DNA of 64,000 nucleotides, taken from NCBI GenBank assembly GCA_025454255.1, contig JALOOU010000021.1, forward strand, positions 1 through 64,000. Reading direction: 5' to 3'. The notes below the pieces were generated by a model. That model had not been told where the DNA came from and ran no database searches. It saw only the letters and a list, made by a program, of their open reading frames with translations. A program made the translations under genes and the position numbers. The DNA comes from Desulfobacterales bacterium. GTDB taxonomy: Bacteria; Desulfobacterota; Desulfobacteria; Desulfobacterales; SpSt-501. Positions 41,331 to 51,275 of this stretch are shown here, piece after piece (position 1 is the first letter of the stretch; each line of letters opens with the position of its first letter).

Positions 41331-43532
41331 ATGAAAATCGACCGACGCAGTTTTCTGGCATTCGTCATCGGCGGCGCGGCGGGCAGCACGCTCTCTCCGC
41401 TGCCCTGGAAGCTCACCGACGACATCTCCATCTGGACCCAGAACTGGCCCTGGACGCCGGTGCCGCCCAGGGGGGAGCGCACCTTCGTCACCTCCACCTG
41501 CACGCTTTGCCCGGGCGGGTGCGGCATCAGCGTGTGCAAGGTGGACGATCGCGTGATCAAGGTCGAGGGCCTGAAGGGGCACCCGGTAAACGACGGCGGG
41601 ATCTGCCCGCTCGGATTGTCCGCGGCCCAGCTGCTCTATTCGTCGACCCGCGTCCCGGGCCCGCTCAAGAAAGTCGCGGGCGGCTGGCAGGAGGTGTCCT
41701 GGTCCTCGGCCCTGGGGGATATCGCCTTTCAGCTGTCCGAGCTGCGCGCCAAGGCAATGCCCGAATCCGTCGCCTGGATCTCCGAATCCGATCGCGGGAC
41801 GACCGCCGAGCTCTGCAAGCGGCTGCTCACGGTCTTCGGTTCGCCCAACTACATCCGCACCCCCTCGCTGCAGGACACCCTCGAGACCGCCCTGTACCTC
41901 ACTCAGGGGCAGCGGGCCATGGCCGGCTTCGACCTGGAGCAGGCCGATTTCGTTTTGAGCTTCGGCGCCGGGCTGATCGAAGGCTGGGGCTCCCCGGGCC
42001 ACATGCTCCGCGCCCGCAGCGCGATGCGCGCGCACGGGGGGCGGATCACCCACATCGACCCGCGCCTGTCCAAGACCGCCGCCAAGGCCGACCGCTGGAT
42101 TCCCATCCAGCCCGGCACGGAGGGCGCCCTGGCGCTGGGGCTGGCCCACGTGATCATCCGCGAGGGCCTCTTCCGCAAGGAGTTCGTCGACGGCCGCACG
42201 GCCGGATTCGAGGCCTTCAAGCAGCTCGCCGGCGAGGGGTTTGCCCCCGAGGCGGTGGCCAAGCTGACCGGCATCGATGCCAAGACCATCGTCGGCTTGG
42301 CCCAGTCCTTTGCCGGCGCCAAGAAACCGCTGGCGGTCTGCGGCCGCGGCAGCGGGCGGGTCCCCGGCGGCCTTCAGGAGGCGCTGGCGGTCCATTACCT
42401 GAACGCACTGGTCGGCAGCATCAACCGGCCCGGAGGGGTCATCGCCGTGCCGGAGCCGGAGTACATCAACTGGCCGGAGCCGGAGATGGATGCGACCGCC
42501 TCCAAAGGCATGCAGCAGCCGCGGCTGGACGGCGCCGGCTCGAGCGAAGCCCCGCTGGCCCGCTACCTGCTGAACCGGCTGCCCAAGGCGCTGGCCTCCG
42601 CTTCGGCCTCCCCCGTCCAGGCCCTCTTCGTCAGCGGGGCCAATCCTGTCCACGGTTTGGCCGGCACGGCGGCGGTCGCCCAGGCGTTCCGAAAAATCCC
42701 GCTCATCGTGAGCCTCTCCCCCTTCATGGACGAGACGGCCGCCATGGCCCATTACATCCTGCCGACCCACACCAGCCTGGAGCGCTACGAGGACGTGCCG
42801 TCAGCGCTCGGCTTCCCGCGGCCGGTCCTCGGCTTGTCCAAGCCGGCAATCAAACCCCTGCTCAACACCAAGCATGCGGGCGATGTGGTCATCGAACTGG
42901 CCCGGGCCCTGCGCAGCCCGGTGGCCGGGGCCTTCCCCTGGGCCGACTACGAGGGCTGCCTCAAGCAGACCCTGGGCGGCAGCTGGGCAGCGCTGACGAA
43001 GGCGGGGTTCGTCGTGGACGCCAAATTCAGCCCGTCGGGGTTCGAGACCGCCAGCAAAAAATTCGAATTCAAAAACAGCGAGCTCGCCAAGCTGCCGGCC
43101 TTTGCGGCCGCGGCCGCCCCCGGGGACGAACGCTCCTTTCCGCTGCTCCTGGTACCCTACGACACGCTGCGGCTGGCCGTCGGCGCCGTCGGCTCCCCGC
43201 CGTTTTTGATGAAGACGCTCGAGGAGACCGTCCTGCAGCAAGACGACGTGCTCGTGGAGATCAACCCGTCCACCGCCGGCGGGCTGGGGCTGGTCGAGGG
43301 TGCAGCCGCCATGCTGAGCACGCCCCAAGGCCGCGCCCGGGTCCGGGTGCACATCACCGACGGCATCATGCCCGGCCTGGTCGCCATGCCCCGGGGCTTG
43401 GGGCACACCGCCCACGACAAGTTCCTGGCAGGCAAAGGCGTCAACATCAACGATCTCATCGCTCCGGTCGAGGATCCCGCCTCCGGATTCGAAGCCGGCT
43501 GGGGCATCCGGGCCAAGTTGGCAAAGGCCTAA
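41331..43532 (+). CDS. qrcB: menaquinone reductase molybdopterin-family subunit QrcB
   Basis: Tat signal DRRSFLAFVIGGAAGS; TCTLCPGGCGISVCKVDDRVIKVEGLKGHPVNDGGICPLG. Confidence 0.92.
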   Translation: MKIDRRSFLAFVIGGAAGSTLSPLPWKLTDDISIWTQNWPWTPVPPRGERTFVTSTCTLCPGGCGISVCKVDDRVIKVEGLKGHPVNDGGICPLGLSAAQLLYSSTRVPGPLKKVAGGWQEVSWSSALGDIAFQLSELRAKAMPESVAWISESDRGTTAELCKRLLTVFGSPNYIRTPSLQDTLETALYLTQGQRAMAGFDLEQADFVLSFGAGLIEGWGSPGHMLRARSAMRAHGGRITHIDPRLSKTAAKADRWIPIQPGTEGALALGLAHVIIREGLFRKEFVDGRTAGFEAFKQLAGEGFAPEAVAKLTGIDAKTIVGLAQSFAGAKKPLAVCGRGSGRVPGGLQEALAVHYLNALVGSINRPGGVIAVPEPEYINWPEPEMDATASKGMQQPRLDGAGSSEAPLARYLLNRLPKALASASASPVQALFVSGANPVHGLAGTAAVAQAFRKIPLIVSLSPFMDETAAMAHYILPTHTSLERYEDVPSALGFPRPVLGLSKPAIKPLLNTKHAGDVVIELARALRSPVAGAFPWADYEGCLKQTLGGSWAALTKAGFVVDAKFSPSGFETASKKFEFKNSELAKLPAFAAAAAPGDERSFPLLLVPYDTLRLAVGAVGSPPFLMKTLEETVLQQDDVLVEINPSTAGGLGLVEGAAAMLSTPQGRARVRVHITDGIMPGLVAMPRGLGHTAHDKFLAGKGVNINDLIAPVEDPASGFEAGWGIRAKLAKA

Positions 43533-43590
43533 CGCCCATGGGCGGGCCGGCGCAACGGAGCTGAACCACTTGCCACGCGAAGGTGTCTGA

Positions 43591-44391
43591 ATGGATCAAC
43601 ACAACGGCAGCAACAAGAAATTCGGAATGGTGATCGACCTGGACAAATGCACGGGCTGCGGCGCCTGCATGGTGGCCTGCATGGCCGAGAACAACGTGCC
43701 CGTGCGTGAGGACGAAACCAACAAGATGTTGAGCCTCCACTGGATGCGAGTGTATCGGCTGACCAACGGCAAGCCCTTCCCGCAGTCCGAGGAGTGCTTC
43801 CTGCCGCGCCCCTGCCAGCACTGCGAGGGCCACCACGGCCACTCGCCCTGCGTCTCGGTCTGCCCGGCCACGGCCACCGACTACGACATGCACACCGGCA
43901 TCGTGAGCCAGATCCCCACGCGCTGCTTCGGCTGCCGCTACTGCATGGCCGCCTGCCCCTACCATGTCCGTCAGTTCAACTGGTGGGACCCGGTCTGGCC
44001 GGACGGGATGGAGCGGATGCTCAACCCCAACGTGTCGGTGCGCATGCGCGGAATCGTGGAGAAATGCAGCTTCTGCTATCACCGCTATCAGATCGCCAAG
44101 GACAAGGCCTATGCCGAGGGACGGCGCGAACTGCAGGAGGGCGAATACCAGACGGCCTGCACCCAGGCCTGCCCGGCGGGGGCGATCCTTTTCGGCGACC
44201 TGAACAACCCGAAGCATGCGGTGGCCCGGATCGCCCAGCCGGACCCGGCGCGCGAAGGCAAATCGCGCAACCCCAACGCCTTCCGGCTGCTCGAGCGGCT
44301 GGGCACCAACCCCAAGATCTACTACCTGTCCACCAGGGAATGGGTGCGCAAGGCCGGCGACACCGAGGTCAGGAAACCCGAGAAAGCCTGA
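43591..44391 (+). CDS. qrcC: menaquinone reductase iron-sulfur subunit QrcC
   Basis: FGMVIDLDKCTGCGACMVACMAENNVPV, CFGCRYCMAACPYHVRQFNWWDP, CTQACPAGAILFGDLNNP. Confidence 0.94.
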   Translation: MDQHNGSNKKFGMVIDLDKCTGCGACMVACMAENNVPVREDETNKMLSLHWMRVYRLTNGKPFPQSEECFLPRPCQHCEGHHGHSPCVSVCPATATDYDMHTGIVSQIPTRCFGCRYCMAACPYHVRQFNWWDPVWPDGMERMLNPNVSVRMRGIVEKCSFCYHRYQIAKDKAYAEGRRELQEGEYQTACTQACPAGAILFGDLNNPKHAVARIAQPDPAREGKSRNPNAFRLLERLGTNPKIYYLSTREWVRKAGDTEVRKPEKA

Positions 44392-44434
44392 TGCAGGCGC
44401 GCGTGCAACCTAAACCGGCAACGAGGATGAGAAC

Positions 44435-45688
44435 ATGGATTCCGCATTGATTCCCAACGGGGTGAAGCGCTGCTCGATCGGGCAGTTCGCCGTATGGATC
44501 GCCATCAACGGCGCGATTCTGTTGTGGGGCGTCTGGGCGCTGCTGCTCATTTATTTCAAAGGCCTCAACCAGACCAACATGACCAACGCCTACGGCTTTG
44601 CGCTCTGGATCTGGGCGGACCTGGCGGTCATCGCCCTGGGCGGCGGGGCCTTCTTCACCGGGCTGCTGCGCTATATCATCGGCAAAGACGAGCTCAAGCA
44701 CATCATCAACTACGCCGTGCTCATCGGGTTCGTCTGCTACAGCTCGGCCCTGCTGATCCTCGCCATCGACGTCGGCCAGCCCCTGCGGGCCTGGTTCATC
44801 TTCTGGCACGCCAACGTGCACTCGATGCTGACCGAAGTGGCCTTCTGCTTGACCTGCTACTTCGGCGTGCTGACCATCGAATACATCCCGCTGATACTCG
44901 AGAACCGCCAGCTCAACCGGGTGCCCTTCTTCCACCACCTGGCCCACAACATGCACCACATCATGGCGCTGTTCGCCGCCACGGGCGCGTTCCTCTCCTT
45001 CTTCCACCAGGGCTCCCTGGGCGGCGTGACGGGGGTGCTCTACGGCCGGCCCTTCGGTTTTCGCACGGGGCTGCTGGTCTGGCCCTGGACCTTTTTCCTC
45101 TACACCTGGTCGGCGGCGGCCTGCGGGCCCTGCTTCACGATCTTCATCACGCGCATCACCGAAATGGCGACCGGCAAAAAACTCGTCAAAGACAACGTCA
45201 TCGACCTGCTCGCGAAGATTGCCGGCTGGATGCTTGCAACCTACATGGTTGCCAAGATCATCGACACCTGGTACTGGGCAGCGGTTACGGCGCCCTCCAT
45301 GGGTTTCACGCTGATGGATTTTTATTCCAACAACCCCGGGTCGGCCTACGGGATTTGGATCCTGATCGCTGAAATCCTCGTGTGCGGTGTGCTGCCGGCC
45401 GTTCTGCTGCTCATGCCGAGCTTGCGCCGCAACCCCTCCGTGCTCTTCGCCGCGGTGACCCTGGCGGTGCTCGGCGCCTGCCTCAACCGCTGGGTGATGG
45501 TGCTGCAGATGCAGGCGGCGCCGGTGCTGAGCTTCGAGCCCTGGTTCACCTATTTCCCGAGCTGGCAGGAGGTCGCCACCACCATTCTGCCGGTCGCCTA
45601 CGGCGTCATCCTGATATCGCTGTCCTACCGCTACCTGCCGATTTTCCCGCAGGAGCCGGAACTCAATCCGATCGAGGGGGGCAAGTAA
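44435..45688 (+). CDS. qrcD: menaquinone reductase integral membrane subunit QrcD (NrfD family)
   Basis: 417 aa NrfD/PsrC-like polytopic protein directly after qrcC. Confidence 0.94.
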   Translation: MDSALIPNGVKRCSIGQFAVWIAINGAILLWGVWALLLIYFKGLNQTNMTNAYGFALWIWADLAVIALGGGAFFTGLLRYIIGKDELKHIINYAVLIGFVCYSSALLILAIDVGQPLRAWFIFWHANVHSMLTEVAFCLTCYFGVLTIEYIPLILENRQLNRVPFFHHLAHNMHHIMALFAATGAFLSFFHQGSLGGVTGVLYGRPFGFRTGLLVWPWTFFLYTWSAAACGPCFTIFITRITEMATGKKLVKDNVIDLLAKIAGWMLATYMVAKIIDTWYWAAVTAPSMGFTLMDFYSNNPGSAYGIWILIAEILVCGVLPAVLLLMPSLRRNPSVLFAAVTLAVLGACLNRWVMVLQMQAAPVLSFEPWFTYFPSWQEVATTILPVAYGVILISLSYRYLPIFPQEPELNPIEGGK

Positions 45689-45858
45689 TGTTTCCGTTCA
45701 GTTTCGAATGGGTATGGGACATGGGCCACATCGTCTTTCACGGGGGGCTGTGGTACGCGCTTTCGATCCTCGGGATGGGCATGACCTACTGCATCATCAA
45801 GGCGGTATACGACACCGTCAAAAGCAAGGACGGCGGGCACGGCTCCGGCCACCACTGA
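45688..45858 (+). CDS. 56-aa single-TM protein translationally coupled to qrcD
   Basis: MFPFSFEWVWDMGHIVFHGGLWYALSILGMGMTYCIIKAVYDTVKSKDGGHGSGHH; ATG overlaps the qrcD stop (TAATG); a terminator follows. Confidence 0.75.
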   Translation: MFPFSFEWVWDMGHIVFHGGLWYALSILGMGMTYCIIKAVYDTVKSKDGGHGSGHH

Positions 45859-45895
45859 TCCTGTTCTTCCGGGCGACCCAGCGCTCCAGCCGCAT

Positions 45896-45918
45896 CCCCG
45901 CGCGGCGGGGCGCTTTTT
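45896..45918 (+). terminator. intrinsic terminator of the qrc operon
   Basis: CCCCG-CGCGG-CGGGG stem followed by CGCTTTTTAT. Confidence 0.7.
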
Positions 45919-45927
45919 ATTTGCAGA

Positions 45928-46150
45928 AATCGGGTGTTCGGTTTTTAGTTTTTGGTGTTTGGGTCTCAGCCTTACACGCCGCGCGCTGCCGTGCTTCGCC
46001 GGCGAGCAGCTTCAGATTGGGTGGGCGCTGCTTTCAGTCGCGGTTCAGTCGCGCCGCAGTGTCAGGCTGATTGGTTGAACGCTTCGCCCCCTGCACACCG
46101 GACACCGGGCACCGAACACTAAACACCAACAACCAAACACCAGGCACTGC
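45928..46150. repeat. degenerate GGTGTTTGG-type low-complexity repeats in inverted orientation upstream of murA
   Basis: GGTGTTCGGTTTTTAGTTTTTGGTGTTTGGG near 45935 on + and ACCGAACACTAAACACCAACAACCAAACACCAGG near 46120, which is the reverse complement type. Confidence 0.55.
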
Positions 46151-46153
46151 CCC

Positions 46154-47404
46154 ATGGATAAAATCATCATACACGGCGGCCGACGGCTCGAGGGGGAGGT
46201 TCGCATCAGCGGCTCCAAGAACGCGGCCCTTCCGATTTTGATGTCCTCGCTCTTAACGGAGGGGGTCAACACCTACGCCAACGTCCCCGACCTGCGCGAC
46301 ATCGACAGCACCCTGCTGCTGCTGGCCAAGCTGGGCGTGCGCGTGGATGCCGGCGCCGGAACGGTGCGGATCGACGCGGGCGGGCTGAACAGCCACGAGG
46401 CGCCCTATGACCTCGTGCGCAAGATGCGCGCCTCGGTGCTGGTGCTGGGCCCGCTCGTGGCCCGGCTGGGAAGAGCGAGGGTCTCGCTGCCGGGCGGATG
46501 CGCGATCGGGGCGCGCCCGATCAACCTGCACCTGCGCGCGCTGGCGGCCCTGGGGGCCGACATCACCCTCGATCACGGGTACGTCACGGCCAGCGCCTCC
46601 CGGCTGAAGGGCGCGGAAATCTACTTTGACCTCGTCACCGTCACCGGCACCGAAAACATCATGATGGCGGCCGTGCTGGCCGACGGCACCACCGTGCTGC
46701 GCAATGCGGCCTGCGAGCCGGAGGTGGTGGCCCTGGCGGACGTGCTCAACCGCATGGGGGCCGAGATCTCCGGCGCGGGCACCCCCGATATCACCATCCG
46801 CGGCGTTTCGGGGCTGCATGCGGTGGCGGCCGACATCATCCCCGACCGGATCGAGACCGGGACCTTCATGACGGCGGCGGCCCTGACCGGAGGGCTGGTC
46901 ACGATCCGCAACTGCGAGCCGAACCATGTGGGAGCCACGATCGACAAGCTGCGCCAGGCGGGGGCCGAGATCCGGGTCGAGGGCCGCACCATCACGGTCC
47001 GCGGCGGCGATAAGATCCTGAGCGTGGACATCAAAACCCAGCCCTACCCCGGGTTCCCGACCGACATGCAGGCGCAGTTCATGGTGCTGATGAGCGTAGC
47101 CGAAGGCGTCAGCGTCATCTCCGAAACCATTTTCGAGAACCGCTTCATCCACGTGAGCGAACTGCGGCGGCTGGGGGCGGACATCCGGGTTTCCGGGAAC
47201 ACCGCAACGGTGAGGGGCGTGGCGCGCCTCTCCGGCGCTCCGGTCATGGCCACGGACCTGCGGGCCAGCGCCTGCCTGGTCCTGGCCGGCTTGGTGGCGG
47301 AGAACACAACCGAAGTCCAGCGGGTCTATCACCTGGACCGCGGGTACGAGGCGCTGGAGCGGAAGTTTGCGGGATTGGGCGCGGCCATCCGCCGCGTGAG
47401 GTGA
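46154..47404 (+). CDS. murA: UDP-N-acetylglucosamine 1-carboxyvinyltransferase
   Basis: [60 protein letters not shown]. Confidence 0.97.
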   Translation: MDKIIIHGGRRLEGEVRISGSKNAALPILMSSLLTEGVNTYANVPDLRDIDSTLLLLAKLGVRVDAGAGTVRIDAGGLNSHEAPYDLVRKMRASVLVLGPLVARLGRARVSLPGGCAIGARPINLHLRALAALGADITLDHGYVTASASRLKGAEIYFDLVTVTGTENIMMAAVLADGTTVLRNAACEPEVVALADVLNRMGAEISGAGTPDITIRGVSGLHAVAADIIPDRIETGTFMTAAALTGGLVTIRNCEPNHVGATIDKLRQAGAEIRVEGRTITVRGGDKILSVDIKTQPYPGFPTDMQAQFMVLMSVAEGVSVISETIFENRFIHVSELRRLGADIRVSGNTATVRGVARLSGAPVMATDLRASACLVLAGLVAENTTEVQRVYHLDRGYEALERKFAGLGAAIRRVR

Positions 47405-47529
47405 CGGCAGCGCTGAAAGCCCAATATCGGCGTTGCGCTTCGGCCTCTCCTCGCTGCGGCGTACCCGGTGTACGCCTCACTCGGGCGAGCCTCGCCGCGC
47501 CTTGATCTTGGGCTTTGATCGCTGCCGTC
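47403..47529. repeat. long palindromic element overlapping the murA stop codon
   Basis: GACGGCAGCG...AAAGCCCAA / TTGGGCTTT...CGCTGCCGTC arms at 47403-47424 and 47508-47529; inner palindrome GGCGTAC-CCGGT-GTACGCC. Confidence 0.8.
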
Positions 47530-47664
47530 GAGAGGGCCGGGGAGGGCGACGGGTTCGCTCGCGGCGTTCTCTGCGTCTCGAGACCAGCGGGCGGTGATGG
47601 GCCCGCTGCATGCGGCAACTCATGGTTTCGATGAATTGACATCTTGGTTTGCTCGGGCTTGACC

Positions 47665-50268
47665 ATGGCGCCCACTCATGCTCCGCCGCCCATGATCCAT
47701 GCGCTTTTCCCGGCCGCCTGCTATGCCCGCCCCGTCATCCCGCTGACGATCGCGTTCATGGCCGGGATTGTGCTGGGCTCCCGTGGGACGTGCGGCTGGT
47801 GGAGCGCGGCGTCGCTTGCCGTTTGCCTTGCCGCCGGCGCCATGGTCCTTCTCCGCCTGACGCGGGGGCGACCGGCGCGGTTCTCTCCGCTGGTGCTTCT
47901 GGCGGCGCTGGGGGCGCTCTCCATGCAGCCCTGGTCTTGCCCGCGCCTGCCGGATCATCATGTCGGGCGGTTCGTCGACACCGGACCCTGGGAGATCACC
48001 GGAACGGTCGATGCCCGGCCGCTGGAGTTCGAAAGCCGCACCCGGTTTGCGCTGCGCGCGGAGCACCTGGGCGACGGCGGGAAGCCTCAAGCCGCCTCGG
48101 GCCTTCTGCGCGTCACGCTGATCGGCCCCTCGCCCGCGCTAGAGCAGGGGGACCGCATCGTCTTCAAAAGCCGGATCCGGCCCATCCGGAACTTCAACAA
48201 CCCCGGGGGATTCGACTACCGGCGCACCATGGGGCATCAGGGGGTGTGGGCGGCGGCGGTCGCCGAGGCGGCCGATGTGCTCGTATTGGACCGGACTGCG
48301 AACGGCGGCCTGCTGGGCGTTGTGGACCGGGTTCGCGGGCGTATCGCCCGGCAGATCGATGACGCCGGTCTGGGGTCGGAGGCGGCCGTGCTCAAGGCCC
48401 TGGTCCTCGGCGAGCGCGCCGGGGTCCCCCCCGAGGTGCGCGCGGCGTTCACGCGCAGCGGCGTCAGCCATGTGCTTGCGATTTCCGGGCTGCACATCGG
48501 GATCGTGGCCAGTGCGGCCTTCCTGCTCTTCCGGCGGCTGCTCGGCTTTTCCACGCGGCTGCTGATGACCGGCTGGGCGCGCAAGGGTGCGGCCCTGCTG
48601 ACGCTGGCGCCCGTGTGCCTCTATGCCCTTCTGGCCGGCATGTCGCCCTCCACCCAGCGCGCGCTGGTCATGGCGGTGGTGTTCCTGCTGGCCTTTCTGT
48701 TCGAACGCGAGCACGAATTGATGAACACGCTGGCCCTGGCGGCCCTGGTGATCCTCAGCGTGCATCCGCCCGCGCTTTTTTCGATCTCATTCCAGCTCTC
48801 CTTTGCAGCGGTGGCTGTCATCGTGGCCGGCATGCCCGAGGCCCGCCGCACAGAGAGCGGCGCCCTCCGGCCCATCGCGCCTTCGATGGCCGGGCGCACC
48901 CGGCGCGCGGCCGCGCTCTTCGTGTGGGTGTCGGTTTTGGCGACCGTCGGCACCCTGCCCCTGGTCCTGCATTACTTCAACACGGTCTCCTTCATCAGCG
49001 TGCCGGCCAACATCCTGGCCGTTCCCGTGATCGGCTACGCGGTGGTCTTATTGGGGCTCACCGGCGCGCTGGCGGGACTGGTTTGGCCTGCGGCGGCGGA
49101 GGTGCTCTTCAGCATCGGCGGCCGGATTCTTGCGAACGCCATGAGCGCCATCCAGTGGTTGGCCGAGCTGCCCTTCGCGGCGGTCCAGACCGTGACTCCG
49201 TCCTGGGTCGAAATCGCCTTGTTCTATGCGGCGCTGGGATGCGTCCTGTACATGGTCAAATGCCGCCGGCTGCCGAGGGCCGCTGCACCCGCCGGGGGAC
49301 GCGCCGCCGCCGGGGGCGCCACGGCAGCGGCGGGAAAACGGCTGAGCCTCCCGGACTGCCTGCTGCGGCTTCACCCTGCAGGGGCCCTGCTCGCCGTGTG
49401 CCTTTTCGCAGGCGCGGCGGATGCCGGCTACTGGTTTTACCATCGTTACTGGCACCGCGACCTGCGCATGACCCTGATCGACGTCGGGCAGGGGAGCGCC
49501 GCGCTGCTCGAACTGCCGGGCGGGCGCACGGTGCTGGTGGACGGCGGCGGGTTTTCAGAAAACTCGGAGTTTGACGTGGGGGCCGCGGTCGTTGCACCCT
49601 TTCTCTGGCGGCACAAGATCGCCACGGTCGACCGTCTGATCTTGACCCACCCCAACAGCGACCATCTCAACGGGCTGGTCTTCATCGCGAATCATTTCAA
49701 CGTCGGCTCGCTGTGGACCAACGGCGAGGCCTGGGGCTCCAGCGCCTTCCGGGAGCTGATGCGGGCGGTTGCCGAGCGGGGGATCGAGATGCCCCGCTTC
49801 GAGGAGCTGCCCCATGACTCTCTCCTGAACGGCGTGCGCCTGGAGGTGTTCTACCCGCCACCCGACTACCATGCGCGCAAGGAGACCGATCGCTGGCGCC
49901 GCGACCCCAACAACAACAGCCTGGTAACCCGGTTTTCATTCGGGGAGGTTTCAGTCCTGCTGCCGGGGGACATCATGCGGCCGGCCGAGAAAGAGCTCGC
50001 GCACCTGGCGGGCGGCCGTCTGAGAAGCACCATTCTGGTAGCCCCTCATCACGGCAGCCGCAGCTCCAGCTCCGAGGAGCTGCTGGGGGCGGTTCAGCCC
50101 CGCGCCGTGTTCATCCCCTGCGCCGGCCGCCCGGGTCTGCCTCACCCCCAGGTCCTCGAACGCTACGAAGGCATGGGGGCGAAGGTCTTCCGGACCGACA
50201 AAAACGGTGCCATCCGTTTCGTTACGGACGGACGGCTCCTGGCGATAGAGCCCTTCATCGCGCAGTGA
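47665..50268 (+). CDS. comEC: ComEC/Rec2 family DNA internalisation protein
   Basis: Competence domain (SGVSHVLAISGLHIGIVASAAFLLFRRL) and C-terminal metallo-beta-lactamase domain (LILTHPNSDHLNGLVFI). Confidence 0.95.
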   Translation: MAPTHAPPPMIHALFPAACYARPVIPLTIAFMAGIVLGSRGTCGWWSAASLAVCLAAGAMVLLRLTRGRPARFSPLVLLAALGALSMQPWSCPRLPDHHVGRFVDTGPWEITGTVDARPLEFESRTRFALRAEHLGDGGKPQAASGLLRVTLIGPSPALEQGDRIVFKSRIRPIRNFNNPGGFDYRRTMGHQGVWAAAVAEAADVLVLDRTANGGLLGVVDRVRGRIARQIDDAGLGSEAAVLKALVLGERAGVPPEVRAAFTRSGVSHVLAISGLHIGIVASAAFLLFRRLLGFSTRLLMTGWARKGAALLTLAPVCLYALLAGMSPSTQRALVMAVVFLLAFLFEREHELMNTLALAALVILSVHPPALFSISFQLSFAAVAVIVAGMPEARRTESGALRPIAPSMAGRTRRAAALFVWVSVLATVGTLPLVLHYFNTVSFISVPANILAVPVIGYAVVLLGLTGALAGLVWPAAAEVLFSIGGRILANAMSAIQWLAELPFAAVQTVTPSWVEIALFYAALGCVLYMVKCRRLPRAAAPAGGRAAAGGATAAAGKRLSLPDCLLRLHPAGALLAVCLFAGAADAGYWFYHRYWHRDLRMTLIDVGQGSAALLELPGGRTVLVDGGGFSENSEFDVGAAVVAPFLWRHKIATVDRLILTHPNSDHLNGLVFIANHFNVGSLWTNGEAWGSSAFRELMRAVAERGIEMPRFEELPHDSLLNGVRLEVFYPPPDYHARKETDRWRRDPNNNSLVTRFSFGEVSVLLPGDIMRPAEKELAHLAGGRLRSTILVAPHHGSRSSSSEELLGAVQPRAVFIPCAGRPGLPHPQVLERYEGMGAKVFRTDKNGAIRFVTDGRLLAIEPFIAQ

Positions 50269-50310
50269 CCTGCGCTCAGGCGCCACCACCGAAACGAACG
50301 GGATCCGCCG

Positions 50311-50631
50311 ATGAAATCGACCGCAAGGTTCAAATTCCCGACCTGGATCTGGGTTGCGCTCATCCATTTCGGGTTGAGCAACCTGGTGCTGCCCCTCACC
50401 CTGTCGCTGACCGCCCGCGCCGCCGGCACTTTAGACGGACCGGGTTTCGGCGTGACGCTGCTGGTGCGTCTGACCAAGCTGCTGCATTTGCCCCTGGTGA
50501 CGCTGGCGCTCTTTCCGCGCGAGTGGTTTCCGGGCGGCTGGGTCTACGTGCCCATGGCGTTGAACAGCCTGATCTGGGCGTGCGGGGTGTGCGCGCTCAT
50601 CCGGTTCTACCGTCGGCTCGGACGGCCCTGA
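50311..50631 (+). CDS. small hypothetical membrane protein
   Basis: 106 aa, three hydrophobic segments. Confidence 0.6.
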   Translation: MKSTARFKFPTWIWVALIHFGLSNLVLPLTLSLTARAAGTLDGPGFGVTLLVRLTKLLHLPLVTLALFPREWFPGGWVYVPMALNSLIWACGVCALIRFYRRLGRP

Positions 50632-51239
50632 AGCGGGGCTTGCGGTTTGCGCCGGCGCCGGCGGACCGAAAACCCGAACCGGCCCAGGCTGCGCCCCAGC
50701 GCAAAGTACTCCCCGTGGCCGAAAGCCAGCAGACCCGCCCGCTCCAGGCATAGCCGCCCCCTGGCATCCACCAGGGCCGCGTCCACCTGCACGGCCAGGA
50801 CCTCCGCGAGAAAAAGGGTGTGCGACCCCAGCGCCATATGCGTGCGCACGCGGCATTCGATGTTGAGCGGGCATTCGACCACGATCGGGCAGCTCACCGT
50901 TCGCGCTGCGGCCGGCGTAAGCTTCGCAGCGGTAAACTTGTCCGTCGTGCGCCCGGAGACCATGCCGCACCAGTCGACGGCACGGGTCTGTGCGACGGAA
51001 GGCAGGTTCACCACGAATTCGCCGGTCTCCGCGATGACCGCGTGGGAGTGGCGCTCGGGGCGCACCGAGATGGAGAGCATCACCGGGTCGCTGCACACGC
51101 TGCCGACCCAGGCGATGGTGATGATATTGGGCGCCCAGCCCCGTGTGCCGCCGCAGCTGACCAGCACGGCGGGAACGGGGGCGAGCAGGTTGGCGGGCTT
51201 CCAGCTCTGTTTCCGGTCGAGGGAGGGCTTGGGCGTCAT
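50607..51239 (-). CDS. flavin reductase-like (FMN-binding) family protein
   Basis: PNIITIAWVGSVCSDPVMLSISVRPERHSHAVIAETGEFVVNLPS. Confidence 0.9.
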   Translation of the reverse strand: MTPKPSLDRKQSWKPANLLAPVPAVLVSCGGTRGWAPNIITIAWVGSVCSDPVMLSISVRPERHSHAVIAETGEFVVNLPSVAQTRAVDWCGMVSGRTTDKFTAAKLTPAAARTVSCPIVVECPLNIECRVRTHMALGSHTLFLAEVLAVQVDAALVDARGRLCLERAGLLAFGHGEYFALGRSLGRFGFSVRRRRRKPQAPLQGRPSRR

Positions 51240-51275
51240 GGGCGTGCGACGCTTGATCGCGGACGGACGCACGGA

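Noticed and set aside
41154-43564. 538-aa minus and 685-aa plus ORFs over qrcB
   Set aside because: Out-of-frame shadows of the clear QrcB coding frame.
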